NCBI RefSeq assembly: GCF_004115745.1
Contig: NZ_QXIL01000004.1
Location: 95,028-159,027, forward strand
Length of the DNA stretch: 64,000 nucleotides
Origin: Levilactobacillus suantsaii
Lineage (GTDB): Bacteria; Bacillota; Bacilli; Lactobacillales; Lactobacillaceae
Direction of reading: 5' to 3'
The notes under the pieces are model-generated. The model worked only from the letters and a program-made list of their open reading frames with translations, ran no database searches and was not told the DNA's origin. The position numbers and the translations under genes are program-made. How positions within the stretch are numbered: position 1 is the stretch's first letter; every line of letters starts with the position of its first letter. Below, piece by piece: positions 26,150 through 35,768 of the stretch.

Positions 26150-27076
26150 TTATTGTGGCCGGCGGTTGGTGCCTAACATCGTTACTTCCCGCGCTAAAAA
26201 GCGAATCCGCTGCATCAATCGTTGGGCCTTCAAGGGTTCGTCGTCCCCACGCGTCGAGATGCGCAGGTGGTCTTTTTCGAGTTGGGCCATCGAGAAATTC
26301 GAACTGAAAAAGGTCGGTAACTCCTCTTGCATCCGGTATTCCAAGATGACGCCCAACACGTCGTCGCGAATCCAGGCCGACATGGCGTCGGCCCCAATAT
26401 CGTCAATCATCAGCACCGGCGCTTTTTTAATGGCGTCCAGTTTATCACCAACACCATCCTTCCCAATGGCGTTTTTCATCTCAACTGCAAAACTGGGAAA
26501 GTGCACCAAAGTGGTGGAGTAGCCATCCGTCGCCAGTTGGTGCGCCACGGCGGCCAACAAGTAGGTCTTACCGACACCAAAGTTCCCCGTCAAATACAGG
26601 GCTTGGTGGCGTTGGTGGGGGTGGTCTTCGTAACTTTCAATAAAGTCCATCGCCCCCAAAAAGGCTTCCATTCGGGGGCCATCATTGTCGAAATTATCCA
26701 GGCGCGCCGCCCGAATACTTTTAGGCATGGCAATTGAGCGGACACGTTGCCGCAACTGTTGAGCCGCCTGCTTTTCTTGGGTGCCCTGGGTCGGCACGTA
26801 CGCCACGTCTAACAAATGGTCAGCCACAATCAACCGGGGTTCATACCCCGTTGCAAAGATATCTTTGCCGGCTTTGACCTTATCACGTTCCGTTACGAAC
26901 TCGTAAATTTTCGCCGCCGAACGGGTCAACACGTCGGGGGCCAAGTCAGCTTGGTGCGTCTGAATGAAAGCCGTGACTTCAGGATCTTTGGCAACCTTCG
27001 CCATCAACTGTTGATAGTTTTTAGTCAAATTCCGTTGGTTCATCAGGTCCTGGAGGCTCTTACTCACATCTTCCAT
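26150..27076 (-). CDS. dnaI: Primosomal protein DnaI (helicase loader)
   Basis: AAA+ ATPase that loads the replicative helicase. The N-terminal 130 residues form the helicase-binding region; Walker A is GNFGVGKTYLLAA near residue 166, Walker B is VLMIDDIGAD. Length of 308 is typical. It lies directly after dnaB, without a gap. Confidence 0.95.
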   Translation of the reverse strand: MEDVSKSLQDLMNQRNLTKNYQQLMAKVAKDPEVTAFIQTHQADLAPDVLTRSAAKIYEFVTERDKVKAGKDIFATGYEPRLIVADHLLDVAYVPTQGTQEKQAAQQLRQRVRSIAMPKSIRAARLDNFDNDGPRMEAFLGAMDFIESYEDHPHQRHQALYLTGNFGVGKTYLLAAVAHQLATDGYSTTLVHFPSFAVEMKNAIGKDGVGDKLDAIKKAPVLMIDDIGADAMSAWIRDDVLGVILEYRMQEELPTFFSSNFSMAQLEKDHLRISTRGDDEPLKAQRLMQRIRFLAREVTMLGTNRRPQ

Positions 27077-28468
27077 TTAGGACTCCTCCTTTCCGTGGGG
27101 TCGTTGCTTAAAGCGGGCAATCCGCGCTTTTAAGTCCGCCTGTTGTTTAGCGGTTAGCTTGGTAGACGCCGCCTTTTTCGTAATTTCGGGGTTTTGGGCC
27201 CAATCCGGTAGGGTCTCGGTCACCCCGGTCCCCTGCCGGTAACTGTTCCGGCGTCGGGTCTTGGCTTGTTGGGTCGTTTGTTTGCGCGTCTGAATCTTGA
27301 CCACCGCCTGTTCAGGTGTCTGAATAGCGGCTTTACTCCAGTCGTTGGCAATCGTGTCCAACAAATTCTTGTTCAGCGTGGGGCGATCTTCATCGACCAA
27401 TACATGGTAAATCATCAGGTTTAAAACGCCCTGCGAAAACAGGTGCCGACTCGTCAAATCCTGAACGATTCGTTGCTCGCCATTGGTCACAAAACCACCG
27501 GTCTGCTCCTTGATTGAAGCTAAGAAGTCAGTGGGTGTCTTGGACGTCGCCGCTTTCAACAGGTGTTGGTTGTTTTTCGCTTCCGCCGTAGTATCAGCCG
27601 CTTGGGCCGGTGCGGCACTGGTGGCCGCACTAGTCGCCGCGGTTGGCGCCAATTGCCCGCGGTGTTGTTGTCCAAATTGCTTCACGATTAGGCGTTTGAA
27701 CTGCTCTGGGTCGAACTGATTGGTAGCCAGATTGGTGGCTTCCCCAATGAAGCGCGCCATGGTCGGTTCATCCATGCCGTAGGTAGCGTGCTCCGTTAAG
27801 AATAACTGCCGGTGCGCCTGCACGGACTGCGGGTCAACGTAGGAGTGCGCCAAGATTTCCCCTAAGAGTTGCAGGTCGAAGTCCGCGGCATTCGTTCCAA
27901 TTTCCGGCGCCGTCGACTTGGCCGTAGTCAAGCGGTCCCGACTACTGGTGATGGTGTTGGGCAGTTGCTTGAGTTCCCCACCAACCACTTGAAAGACGTC
28001 CAAGAAGGTCTTGGTGATGTCTTGTCCTTTGACCGGGGCAGCCGGTTTATTTTGGTTGACCAATTCCTGATAGAAATCATCCCCAACGGCGTCCAACAAC
28101 TGCACACTCAGCAGGTCATCTTTTAAGAAGTCCACCGGTGCCAACGGTGCGTGCAACGTGTAGTTAAACGTTTGGAGGTCGTTGGTCGTTTCGACCGTGG
28201 TCGTCAGTAGTCCGGTCGCTTCCAAACGAATTCGGGCCGCATAAAAATGCGCCAGGTCCACCCCAAGCGTCGCGAGTAACACCGCGTGCCGGTGCAAGTG
28301 CGTCCGTTTGGGTAACCAAAAGAGGCCGCTAAACGCCGCAGCGGCTAGCGGCCCGATCACGGGCTGATAGAGTTGGCTCAACGTCTGCCAGCTCTGCTCC
28401 GTTAAACGATCGGCCAACCGGACGATAAAACCCGTTTTCGGACTCAGTTGATGCCAAGAATCCTCCAT
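27077..28468 (-). CDS. dnaB: Replication initiation and membrane attachment protein DnaB
   Basis: Gram-positive DnaB, which works with DnaD and DnaI to bring the helicase to the origin; unrelated to E. coli DnaB. N-terminal winged-helix region (about 1-110), a conserved DnaB/DnaD DDBH2-type segment about 325-385 (PTDFLASIKEQTGGFVTNGE), and a basic C-terminal tail. An Ala/Thr-rich linker occurs near residues 270-300. 463 residues, normal. Between nrdR and dnaI as in other lactobacilli. Confidence 0.93.
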   Translation of the reverse strand: MEDSWHQLSPKTGFIVRLADRLTEQSWQTLSQLYQPVIGPLAAAAFSGLFWLPKRTHLHRHAVLLATLGVDLAHFYAARIRLEATGLLTTTVETTNDLQTFNYTLHAPLAPVDFLKDDLLSVQLLDAVGDDFYQELVNQNKPAAPVKGQDITKTFLDVFQVVGGELKQLPNTITSSRDRLTTAKSTAPEIGTNAADFDLQLLGEILAHSYVDPQSVQAHRQLFLTEHATYGMDEPTMARFIGEATNLATNQFDPEQFKRLIVKQFGQQHRGQLAPTAATSAATSAAPAQAADTTAEAKNNQHLLKAATSKTPTDFLASIKEQTGGFVTNGEQRIVQDLTSRHLFSQGVLNLMIYHVLVDEDRPTLNKNLLDTIANDWSKAAIQTPEQAVVKIQTRKQTTQQAKTRRRNSYRQGTGVTETLPDWAQNPEITKKAASTKLTAKQQADLKARIARFKQRPHGKEES

Positions 28469-28470
28469 GC

Positions 28471-28986
28471 CTATTTCGCCTCACTTTGCCCCTTTGAGTG
28501 GTGATTTTGATCTTGCTGATCTTTTTTTAACTTATCCTTATCCAAAATATCTTTAAGTTCGTTGAAGAAAACGCCAGTATCCTTGAATTGCCGGTAAACA
28601 CTGGCAAAGCGGATATAGGCAATTTCGTCGACATCGACTAGGCGGTTCATCACGTATTCGCCAATCACTTGGCTGGAGATCTCGTTGACCCCCAACCCCC
28701 GAACCTTATTTTCGACCTCGTCGACAATCTTAGCCATGGCGTCCATCCCCACCGGCCGTTTTTCGGCCGAACGGATGATTCCCCGTAAGATTTTCTCCCG
28801 GTTAAATTCTTCGCGTGTCCCGTTTTTCTTGATGACGAGTAACGGGGTCACTTCCACGCGTTCAAACGTCGTGAACCGAAAGCCGCAGCTCTCGCACTCC
28901 CGACGACGTCGAATCACGCGGCCATCGTCGGTCGGACGACTATCCACGACCCGGGAGCCATTGTGATGACAGTGCGGACACTGCAT
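28471..28986 (-). CDS. nrdR: Transcriptional repressor NrdR
   Basis: Represses ribonucleotide reductase genes according to dATP/ATP. The zinc ribbon has CPHC and CESC in the first 35 residues, followed by an ATP-cone (about 49-139). Length of 171 is slightly longer than the usual 150-160 owing to a charged C-terminal tail ([19 protein letters not shown]). First gene before dnaB. Confidence 0.95.
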   Translation of the reverse strand: MQCPHCHHNGSRVVDSRPTDDGRVIRRRRECESCGFRFTTFERVEVTPLLVIKKNGTREEFNREKILRGIIRSAEKRPVGMDAMAKIVDEVENKVRGLGVNEISSQVIGEYVMNRLVDVDEIAYIRFASVYRQFKDTGVFFNELKDILDKDKLKKDQQDQNHHSKGQSEAK

Positions 28987-29059
28987 AATTGGTCACCTCA
29001 TTTTTACTTTCACTGGTTAATAGTCACGTCGGTCGAGCCAGGTGCCGACACAACGCGGT

Positions 29060-29659
29060 TTACTTTTTAGTTGCGTCAAGCCATTTTACCACTTGTTGAC
29101 GCGTTTGGGTAATGTCACCGTCATTGTCGATGACCACATCGGCCAACGCCACCTTACGGGCAAGCGGCCACTGCCGGTCGATGCGCGCCTGCGCGTCAGC
29201 GATTGACAAGTGGTCTCTGGCCATCAACCGCTCACGTTGCCGGGGCAAAGTCGTGGTCACGACCAGAACCCCGTCGACCAACGACTGTAGGTAACCCACC
29301 TCAAAAAAAGTGGGGGCATCGATGACCACCAATGGGGCCCGCTGCGCTCGATACGCGGCTAACTGCCGCTTGATTTCTCTTTGAATCAACGGGGTCGTAA
29401 TGGTGGTCAATCGGGCTAATTCGGCCGGGTCATGAAACACCAATTGTCCAAGTTTGTGCCGGTTCAACGTCTGGTCAGCTTGCAGATAATCCGAACCAAA
29501 GGTCGCCACGATTTGGCGTAACCCGGAAGTCCCCGGCGCCACTACGATTCGAGCAATGACATCGGCATCGATGATGGGAATGCCATCCGCCTTAAGCCAC
29601 GCACTCACGGTCGACTTCCCGGTCGCGATGCCTCCAGTCAACCCCCAGACCTTAGTCAT
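29060..29659 (-). CDS. coaE: Dephospho-CoA kinase
   Basis: Last step of coenzyme A synthesis. P-loop GLTGGIATGKSTV at residues 6-18 and the DADVIAR substrate motif are visible; 199 residues is standard. It overlaps mutM by 8 bases. Confidence 0.95.
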   Translation of the reverse strand: MTKVWGLTGGIATGKSTVSAWLKADGIPIIDADVIARIVVAPGTSGLRQIVATFGSDYLQADQTLNRHKLGQLVFHDPAELARLTTITTPLIQREIKRQLAAYRAQRAPLVVIDAPTFFEVGYLQSLVDGVLVVTTTLPRQRERLMARDHLSIADAQARIDRQWPLARKVALADVVIDNDGDITQTRQQVVKWLDATKK

Positions 29660-30512
29660 CGGCGATCAGCTCCTCAGCGCCCGGAGGCAATGGTTGGCAG
29701 TGCGGACAATAGTGCGTTCCCCGTTGGGCCACTTTAATCTTGACAATGGCGGTCCCACACCGGTCACAGGGTTCGCCCTCTCGACCATAGACGTGCAAGT
29801 CGTTTTGGAATTGCCCGGCCTCGCCAAAGGCCGTCGAAAAGGAATGCACGGTGGTGCCATGCCCGGCGATGGCCTTCTTGATTTCGGCAATGATAGCCTC
29901 TCGTAAGGTGGCCAATTGCGCATCACTGACCGTATTGACCGGCGTCAACGGGTTGATTTTTGATAACCACAAGACCTCATCGGCGTAAATGTTGCCCAAA
30001 CCGGCAATCCGGGATTGGTCCAGCAAAAACGGCTTGATGACCTTGCGCGATTTGCTAAAAATCTGGCGCATGTAGTCGAGCGTCAACGTGTCGGCCGTGG
30101 GTTCGGGGCCCATCTTAGCTAGCGACGGCATCGCCTCGGCTTCCGTGCCGGTCTTGACCAGCCGCATCCGGCCAAACTTACGGGTATCCGTGTAACGCAA
30201 CTCCCGGTGATCCTGCAAATAAAAGATCACGTGGGTGTGCTTGGTCACGGGGCTCCCTTCAGGTTGCACGTCGTATTTGCCTTCCATCCGCAAATGCGAC
30301 ACCATGGTCAAATCCCCGCTAAAGCGGAAGAGCAAATACTTGCCCCGCCGGTCGATTTTTTCGATCTTACGGCCAATCAGTTCGGCCGTAAAAACTTCGG
30401 CGTCGGGGGTGACCATCTTGGGGTAAAAGACCGCCACGTGGTCAATCTGCGCGCCGCCGACCAGTTCGGTCAACCCCCGGCGGACCGTTTCAACTTCTGG
30501 TAATTCTGGCAT
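29652..30512 (-). CDS. mutM: Formamidopyrimidine-DNA glycosylase
   Basis: Removes oxidised purines such as 8-oxoguanine. Catalytic N-terminus MPELPEVETVRRGL with Pro2 and Glu3; the C-terminal zinc finger has CDRC and CPHC. Length of 286 is slightly longer than usual, the extra residues lying after the zinc finger. Part of polA-mutM-coaE, 19 bases downstream of polA. Confidence 0.96.
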   Translation of the reverse strand: MPELPEVETVRRGLTELVGGAQIDHVAVFYPKMVTPDAEVFTAELIGRKIEKIDRRGKYLLFRFSGDLTMVSHLRMEGKYDVQPEGSPVTKHTHVIFYLQDHRELRYTDTRKFGRMRLVKTGTEAEAMPSLAKMGPEPTADTLTLDYMRQIFSKSRKVIKPFLLDQSRIAGLGNIYADEVLWLSKINPLTPVNTVSDAQLATLREAIIAEIKKAIAGHGTTVHSFSTAFGEAGQFQNDLHVYGREGEPCDRCGTAIVKIKVAQRGTHYCPHCQPLPPGAEELIADD

Positions 30513-30531
30513 CTCGTTTACTCCCTTCCGC

Positions 30532-33189
30532 CTATTTCAAATCAAACCAGGTCGGGCCGTAATGGCTTTCGACATTCAACGGGATTTCCAAATCCACAGC
30601 TGAATCCATAATCTTCGGGACCAACTTTTCCAAGGTCGCCATTTCTTCAGCCGGTGCTTCGAAAATCAACTCATCGTGGACTTGGAGCAACATGGTCGCC
30701 TGCAGGTCTTTGATGGCATCTTCCATCCGAATCATCGCAATCTTGATGATGTCCGCGGCACTTCCTTGAATCGGTGTGTTCATCGCCGTGCGCTCGGCAA
30801 ACGAGCGCTGGTTGAAGTTGCGTGAGTTGATGTCTGGTAAATACCGGCGCCGATGGGCGATGGTCTCCACATACCCCTGGTCGTGGGCTAATTGGACCAT
30901 TCGTTCCGTGTAAGCCTTGACGCCCGGATACTCCTGGAAATAGGTGTCGATAAAGCGTTTCGCCTGTTGGCGCGAAATGCCAATGTTTTGTGACAACCCA
31001 AAATCACTGATGCCGTAGACGATTCCAAAGTTAACGGCCTTGGCCTGTCGCCGAATGTTGGGCGTCACTTCTTCGTCGGGGCCTAGCTTAAAGATCCGTC
31101 GGGCCGTTGCCGCGTGGATATCCTGGCCCTCACGAAAGGCCTCTTGCATATTCTCGTCATGACTCATGTGAGCTAGGACCCGCAGTTCAATCTGCGAGTA
31201 ATCGGACGAAAAGATCTGCCAGCCCTTATGCCGGGGGACGAAGGCCTTGCGAATCGCCTTACCTTCCGCACTGCGGACCGGAATGTTTTGCAAATTCGGG
31301 TCCACGGACGACAACCGGCCCGTTTGGGTCAACGTCTGTAAATAACGAGTGTGAACCTTGTGATCGTCGGGATGGATAACCTTCAAGAGGCCTTCCACGT
31401 AGGTCGACTGAATCTTCGAAATCTTCCGGTACTTCAAAATGTTTTCGGCGATTGGGGCTTCCGCCGCCAACTTCTCCAACACGCCCACGGCCGTCGAATA
31501 ACCGGTCTTGGTCTTCTTGATGACGGGTAAGCCCATTTTTTCGAACAAAATCTTGCCCAACTGCTTAGGAGACCCAATGTTGAATTCTTCGCCGGCCTCG
31601 TTATAAATCGTTTGTTCGATTTCAGCTAGTTGTTCACTGAATTTACTGCCCATCGCCCGCAATTCATCGGCATCGACCGTGATGCCGGCAATCTCCATCC
31701 GGGCTAGCACGAAGGTCATCGGGAGCTCGATTTCACGGTAAAGCTTGACCTGATCATTTTCCTCGAGATCGTTGAACAATTGCGTCCGTAAATGCTCGAT
31801 AGCCCGGGCTTTGCGGGCCAAATGGGTGAAGAAGACCGTATCATCCGTTGGAATCGTCCGTTTGGCGCCACGGCCGTACACGTCCTCGTCGGTCTCAACC
31901 TGATCGTAGCCGTGTTCAGCCGCCACTCGGCCCAAGTCGTTACTGTTATCGTAGGTGTTCAACAGATACGAGGCTAACAGGAGGTCACCGTCAACGCCGC
32001 GTAAGGTAATGCCTAACCGATTCAACCCCACATAAGTCCGCTTGGCATCAAAGACCTGTTTAGAGACCTTAGTGTCTTCCAAAGCCGCTTTTAATGGCGC
32101 CTGCTCTAGCAAGTGGACATCGCGGCTGACCCACCATTGGTCGTCCGTGCCAATCACGAACCCAGCAAAGTCGACCAAGTGGTAGTTGTCGCCATCGAGT
32201 TCCAAATAAAAGGCACAACTATCGCCGAGGTTGATCTGGTCCAAGTTGTCCGCCGTTAATTCGGTGTAGTCAATCGGCTGTAAGCCAGTCACTGCACTGG
32301 GCGTCTCCCCGTCGACGGAGAGTTTCTTGAGGAAGGTCCGAAACCCCATCTCCTGGTAAAAGGCCACTAACGCATCCGTATCCGGGCCCTGATAGACCAA
32401 ATCATCCAGCGTCAGTTCGACCGGCGCATTCCGGTCAATCGTCGCCAATTTCTTGGACAATAAGGCGTTGTCGTGATCCGCAATCAGGTGTTCCTTGAGT
32501 TTTTTAGCGGTGATGTCGTCGATGTGCTCGTAAACGCCCTCGACACTGCCGTACTTATCGATCAAGTCGACCGCCCGCTTGGGTCCCACACCGGTCACGC
32601 CCGGATAATTATCCGAGTTATCGCCTTGCAGACCCTTGATATCGATAATCTGTTCGGGGGTCACGCCCATCTTTTCGGTCACGTAGGCTGGGGTATAGCG
32701 TTCGACCTCGCTAACGCCTTTTTTGGAGACGGCGACCGTGGTTTGGTCGTTGGCCAACTGGGTCAGATCCCGGTCCCCCGTAACGATGGTGGTGGCAAAA
32801 CCGGCGTCTTCCGCCCGCTTGGCCGTGGTGCCGATAATGTCATCGGCTTCGTAATTTTTCAGCTCATAAGTCTTGATGCCGCGAGCCGCCAATAATTTTT
32901 TCAGGTAAGGAAATTGTTCGGAGAGTTCCGGTGCCGTCTTGGCCCGGCCCCCCTTATAATCATCGTACATTTTAGTCCGAAACGTGACTTTACCGGCGTC
33001 AAATGCCACCAGCACGTGGGTCGGGTCCACGTTTTTCAGCATCGTTTCGAGCATCGTGTTAAAGCCGTAAATGGCGTTGGTATGCAACCCCTCACCGTTC
33101 GTGAATCGGCCTAAAGAATTGTACAGGGCAAAAAAGGCCTTAAAGGCAACACTGTTCCCGTCGATCAATAATAATCGTTTTTCCGCCAT
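30532..33189 (-). CDS. polA: DNA polymerase I
   Basis: 885 residues: 5'-nuclease domain (about 1-290, with LLIDGNSVAF, VAFDAGK, YEADD and GDRDLTQ), a 3'-5' exonuclease-like domain (about 310-470), and the polymerase domain with motif A FSSDYSQIELR, motif B RRQAKAVNFGIVYG and motif C LQVHDEL. In the exonuclease motif I, FxxDxE is replaced (CAFYLELD, aspartate to tyrosine), so proofreading is probably inactive, as in other Gram-positive Pol I. First gene of the repair operon. Confidence 0.96.
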   Translation of the reverse strand: MAEKRLLLIDGNSVAFKAFFALYNSLGRFTNGEGLHTNAIYGFNTMLETMLKNVDPTHVLVAFDAGKVTFRTKMYDDYKGGRAKTAPELSEQFPYLKKLLAARGIKTYELKNYEADDIIGTTAKRAEDAGFATTIVTGDRDLTQLANDQTTVAVSKKGVSEVERYTPAYVTEKMGVTPEQIIDIKGLQGDNSDNYPGVTGVGPKRAVDLIDKYGSVEGVYEHIDDITAKKLKEHLIADHDNALLSKKLATIDRNAPVELTLDDLVYQGPDTDALVAFYQEMGFRTFLKKLSVDGETPSAVTGLQPIDYTELTADNLDQINLGDSCAFYLELDGDNYHLVDFAGFVIGTDDQWWVSRDVHLLEQAPLKAALEDTKVSKQVFDAKRTYVGLNRLGITLRGVDGDLLLASYLLNTYDNSNDLGRVAAEHGYDQVETDEDVYGRGAKRTIPTDDTVFFTHLARKARAIEHLRTQLFNDLEENDQVKLYREIELPMTFVLARMEIAGITVDADELRAMGSKFSEQLAEIEQTIYNEAGEEFNIGSPKQLGKILFEKMGLPVIKKTKTGYSTAVGVLEKLAAEAPIAENILKYRKISKIQSTYVEGLLKVIHPDDHKVHTRYLQTLTQTGRLSSVDPNLQNIPVRSAEGKAIRKAFVPRHKGWQIFSSDYSQIELRVLAHMSHDENMQEAFREGQDIHAATARRIFKLGPDEEVTPNIRRQAKAVNFGIVYGISDFGLSQNIGISRQQAKRFIDTYFQEYPGVKAYTERMVQLAHDQGYVETIAHRRRYLPDINSRNFNQRSFAERTAMNTPIQGSAADIIKIAMIRMEDAIKDLQATMLLQVHDELIFEAPAEEMATLEKLVPKIMDSAVDLEIPLNVESHYGPTWFDLK

Positions 33190-33312
33190 AATGGGCTCCT
33201 TTCACGCGGCTAAACCGCCCACCGCGTTCGTCTAATCTGGGTCTATTTTACCAAAAATCCGCCGGTACTGAAACCAAAGCTGCGTTTCTATCATCAAGTA
33301 CCACATCGGTGC

Positions 33313-33347
33313 AAATAAAAGGAGTCCAAGCATTACGCTCAGACTCC
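33313..33347 (-). terminator. Terminator after the Bax-inhibitor-like gene
   Basis: GGAGTCTGAGC pairs with GCTTGGACTCC (two G-T pairs), followed by TTTTATTTG on the minus strand. Confidence 0.8.
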
Positions 33348-33367
33348 CAAGTTTAGCATTGGCGGTG

Positions 33368-34063
33368 TTAGTCGCGACTGCCACCAAACATGCCAAAGAT
33401 TTGTAAGAGTTGTAAGAATAAGTTGACGAAGTCCAGGTACAATTGTAAGGCCCCGTTAATCGCGAGTCCCGTCATGGAAACCTGGTCTCCGTAGTGCAAG
33501 TAGAGCTTTTGCATCTTTTGGGTGTCCCAAGCGGTCAAGGCCGAGAAGATAATCACGGCGATGAACGAGAAGATCAAGGCCAAGCCACTACTCTTCAAGA
33601 AGAGGTTGATGACCATGGCGACCAGCAACCCAATCAAGGCCGCCGTCGCTTGCGTCCCGATACGGGAGAGGTCCTTCTTGGTGGTCAACCCGATGGTGGC
33701 CATCGTGAGGAAGACAGCCGCACTGGAAACAAAGGCGCCCCCGATAGCCTGACCGGTGTAGACGTAAGCGTACATGGACACAACCGCCCCGGTCAAGACC
33801 GCGTAGACCATTAAGCCGACAATCGCGGTCGTCGGCCGCTTCAGGGATTGTCCCGTGATGACGAACGGCAAGATGAACCAGACGATGAGGGCCACTAACA
33901 TGCCCCCGTTACCTAATTGAACCTGGTTGGCCACCATCAGGTAGGCAGTCAACGCTGAAACTAACACTGAAGCCCCCATCCAGCCGAACATCCGGGTCAA
34001 AAAGGCGTTCAGGCCGACCTGGGTATTAATCGTTTCCTGGGGCTGTTGTTGAAAATTATTCAT
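33368..34063 (-). CDS. Bax inhibitor-1 / YccA family membrane protein
   Basis: A 231-residue protein with seven hydrophobic segments, of the TMBIM/BI-1 family, which in bacteria includes a pH-sensitive calcium leak (YetJ). The aspartates near the C-terminus (FSALTAWDTQKM and LQLYLDFVNLFLQLLQI) fit the family sensor residues. Stands alone between terminator and murC; physiological role in lactobacilli is unknown. Confidence 0.88.
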   Translation of the reverse strand: MNNFQQQPQETINTQVGLNAFLTRMFGWMGASVLVSALTAYLMVANQVQLGNGGMLVALIVWFILPFVITGQSLKRPTTAIVGLMVYAVLTGAVVSMYAYVYTGQAIGGAFVSSAAVFLTMATIGLTTKKDLSRIGTQATAALIGLLVAMVINLFLKSSGLALIFSFIAVIIFSALTAWDTQKMQKLYLHYGDQVSMTGLAINGALQLYLDFVNLFLQLLQIFGMFGGSRD

Positions 34064-34297
34064 ATAACGCTCCTTCTTTCAAATCAATTCCCGACTTAGT
34101 TACTAACTTTAAGTAACTACTTGTTTAGTTTACTAGAATCTATTTTACCAAATCTAATCACAAAGAGCCAATAATCTATCTAGACCAGGTCCTTCGATTG
34201 ACAGACCCCAAAAGGACTTCGACATCACGCCCAAGCCCTTTGGTCCCGGCTCTTGCCGGTTTGTTTCCAACGACGATTACCTTGAACGCGTCAGAAC

Positions 34298-35629
34298 TTA
34301 ATTATTCTTTAAGGAAAGATGACTCAATAACTCTTCATAAGCCCGTTCGTACTTCTGAACATCCCCGGCGCCCATGAAGACGGCCACGGCATCGTGGTAA
34401 TCCAATAATGGCGACATGTTGTCGACCGTGAGGATCTCACCACCCTTAGAAATCTTAGCGGCCAAGTCCTTGCTGGAGACGGCGCCCTTGGTTTCCCGGG
34501 CCGAACTAAAGATGTTGGTCAAATAGACCTTGTCAGCTAAGTTCAGACTCTTAGCGAAGTCGTCCATCAGCGCAATGGTCCGGCTAAAGGTGTGCGGCTG
34601 GAAGACCGCGATAATCTCTTTATCCGGATACTTTTGCCGGGCGGCGTCCAACGTCGCCTTGATTTCGGACGGGTGGTGCGCATAGTCATCAATGATGGTC
34701 ATATCAGCGACTTTACGTTCCGTGAACCGGCGTTTAACGCCCTTGAAGTCGGCCAATTCATGCTTGATTTCGTCCATGTTGACCTTTTCGAAGTACGCCA
34801 CGGCAATGACCGCCAGACTGTTCAGCACGTTGTGTTCCCCGAACAAGTGAATCTCGAAGTTCCCCAGCAACTCACCGTCATGGTAAACGTCGAAATTCGA
34901 CCCAGTCGTGGAGCGCTTGATGTTTTTAGCCTGGAAATCGTCCCGGTCGTTAGTTCCATAGTAATAGACTGGCACGTCGGTCTTTAACTTCCGCAGCTCG
35001 GGATCATCGCCCCAAGCAAAGATGCCCTTCTTGACCTGGTTCGCCCAAGTTTCGAAAGCGTTGTAGACGTCATCGATTCCCTTGTAGTAGTCCGGGTGGT
35101 CAAAGTCGATATTGGTCATGATGGCGTAATCCGGCTTCGTTGCCAGGAAGTGGCGCCGGTATTCATCGGCTTCGTAAACAAAGAAGCGCGCGTTGGGCGT
35201 CCCCTTCCCGGTCCCATCACCAATCAGATAAGACGTTGGGGCCACGCCACTCAAAACGTGGGATAAAAGCCCCGTGGTGCTGGTCTTTCCGTGGGCCCCG
35301 GCAACACCGATACTGGTATAACCTTCAATTAAGTGACCCAAGAATTCGTGGTAGCGATAGACGGGTAACCCCATCGCCCGGGCCTTTTTGATTTCAGGAT
35401 GGTCATCCGTGAAGGAGTTCCCGGCAATGACCGTCAACCCCTCATGGATGTTAGCTTCATCAAACGGTAACACCTTGATTTTAGCCTGTTCCAAGCCTCG
35501 CTGGGTGAACGTGTATTGCGTGATGTCCGACCCCTGAACCTTGAAGCCCTTATCATGTAAAATCAGGGCAAGGGCACTCATCCCTGATCCTTTAATTCCG
35601 ACAAAATGGTACACCGTTGCTTTATCCAT
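34298..35629 (-). CDS. murC: UDP-N-acetylmuramate--L-alanine ligase
   Basis: Adds the first amino acid to the peptidoglycan peptide. N-terminal nucleotide-binding segment [20 protein letters not shown] loop [15 protein letters not shown]; central DYAHHPSEI. Start ATG at 35629 (MDKATVYHF) is 8 bases from a GAGG site; the longer frame from 35653 would include that site. 443 residues, standard. Downstream of sftA. Confidence 0.96.
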   Translation of the reverse strand: MDKATVYHFVGIKGSGMSALALILHDKGFKVQGSDITQYTFTQRGLEQAKIKVLPFDEANIHEGLTVIAGNSFTDDHPEIKKARAMGLPVYRYHEFLGHLIEGYTSIGVAGAHGKTSTTGLLSHVLSGVAPTSYLIGDGTGKGTPNARFFVYEADEYRRHFLATKPDYAIMTNIDFDHPDYYKGIDDVYNAFETWANQVKKGIFAWGDDPELRKLKTDVPVYYYGTNDRDDFQAKNIKRSTTGSNFDVYHDGELLGNFEIHLFGEHNVLNSLAVIAVAYFEKVNMDEIKHELADFKGVKRRFTERKVADMTIIDDYAHHPSEIKATLDAARQKYPDKEIIAVFQPHTFSRTIALMDDFAKSLNLADKVYLTNIFSSARETKGAVSSKDLAAKISKGGEILTVDNMSPLLDYHDAVAVFMGAGDVQKYERAYEELLSHLSLKNN

Positions 35630-35768
35630 TAAATGATCCTCTTTTCTACTCAACTCGGTTTAACTCTAATCCCTAAAGCTCCATGACGAGTCGCTCTGTC
35701 TCCATTTTAGCATATCCCCTACCCCCATAAAAGAACTCATACTGGAATGGTAATGAGGACTATTCATT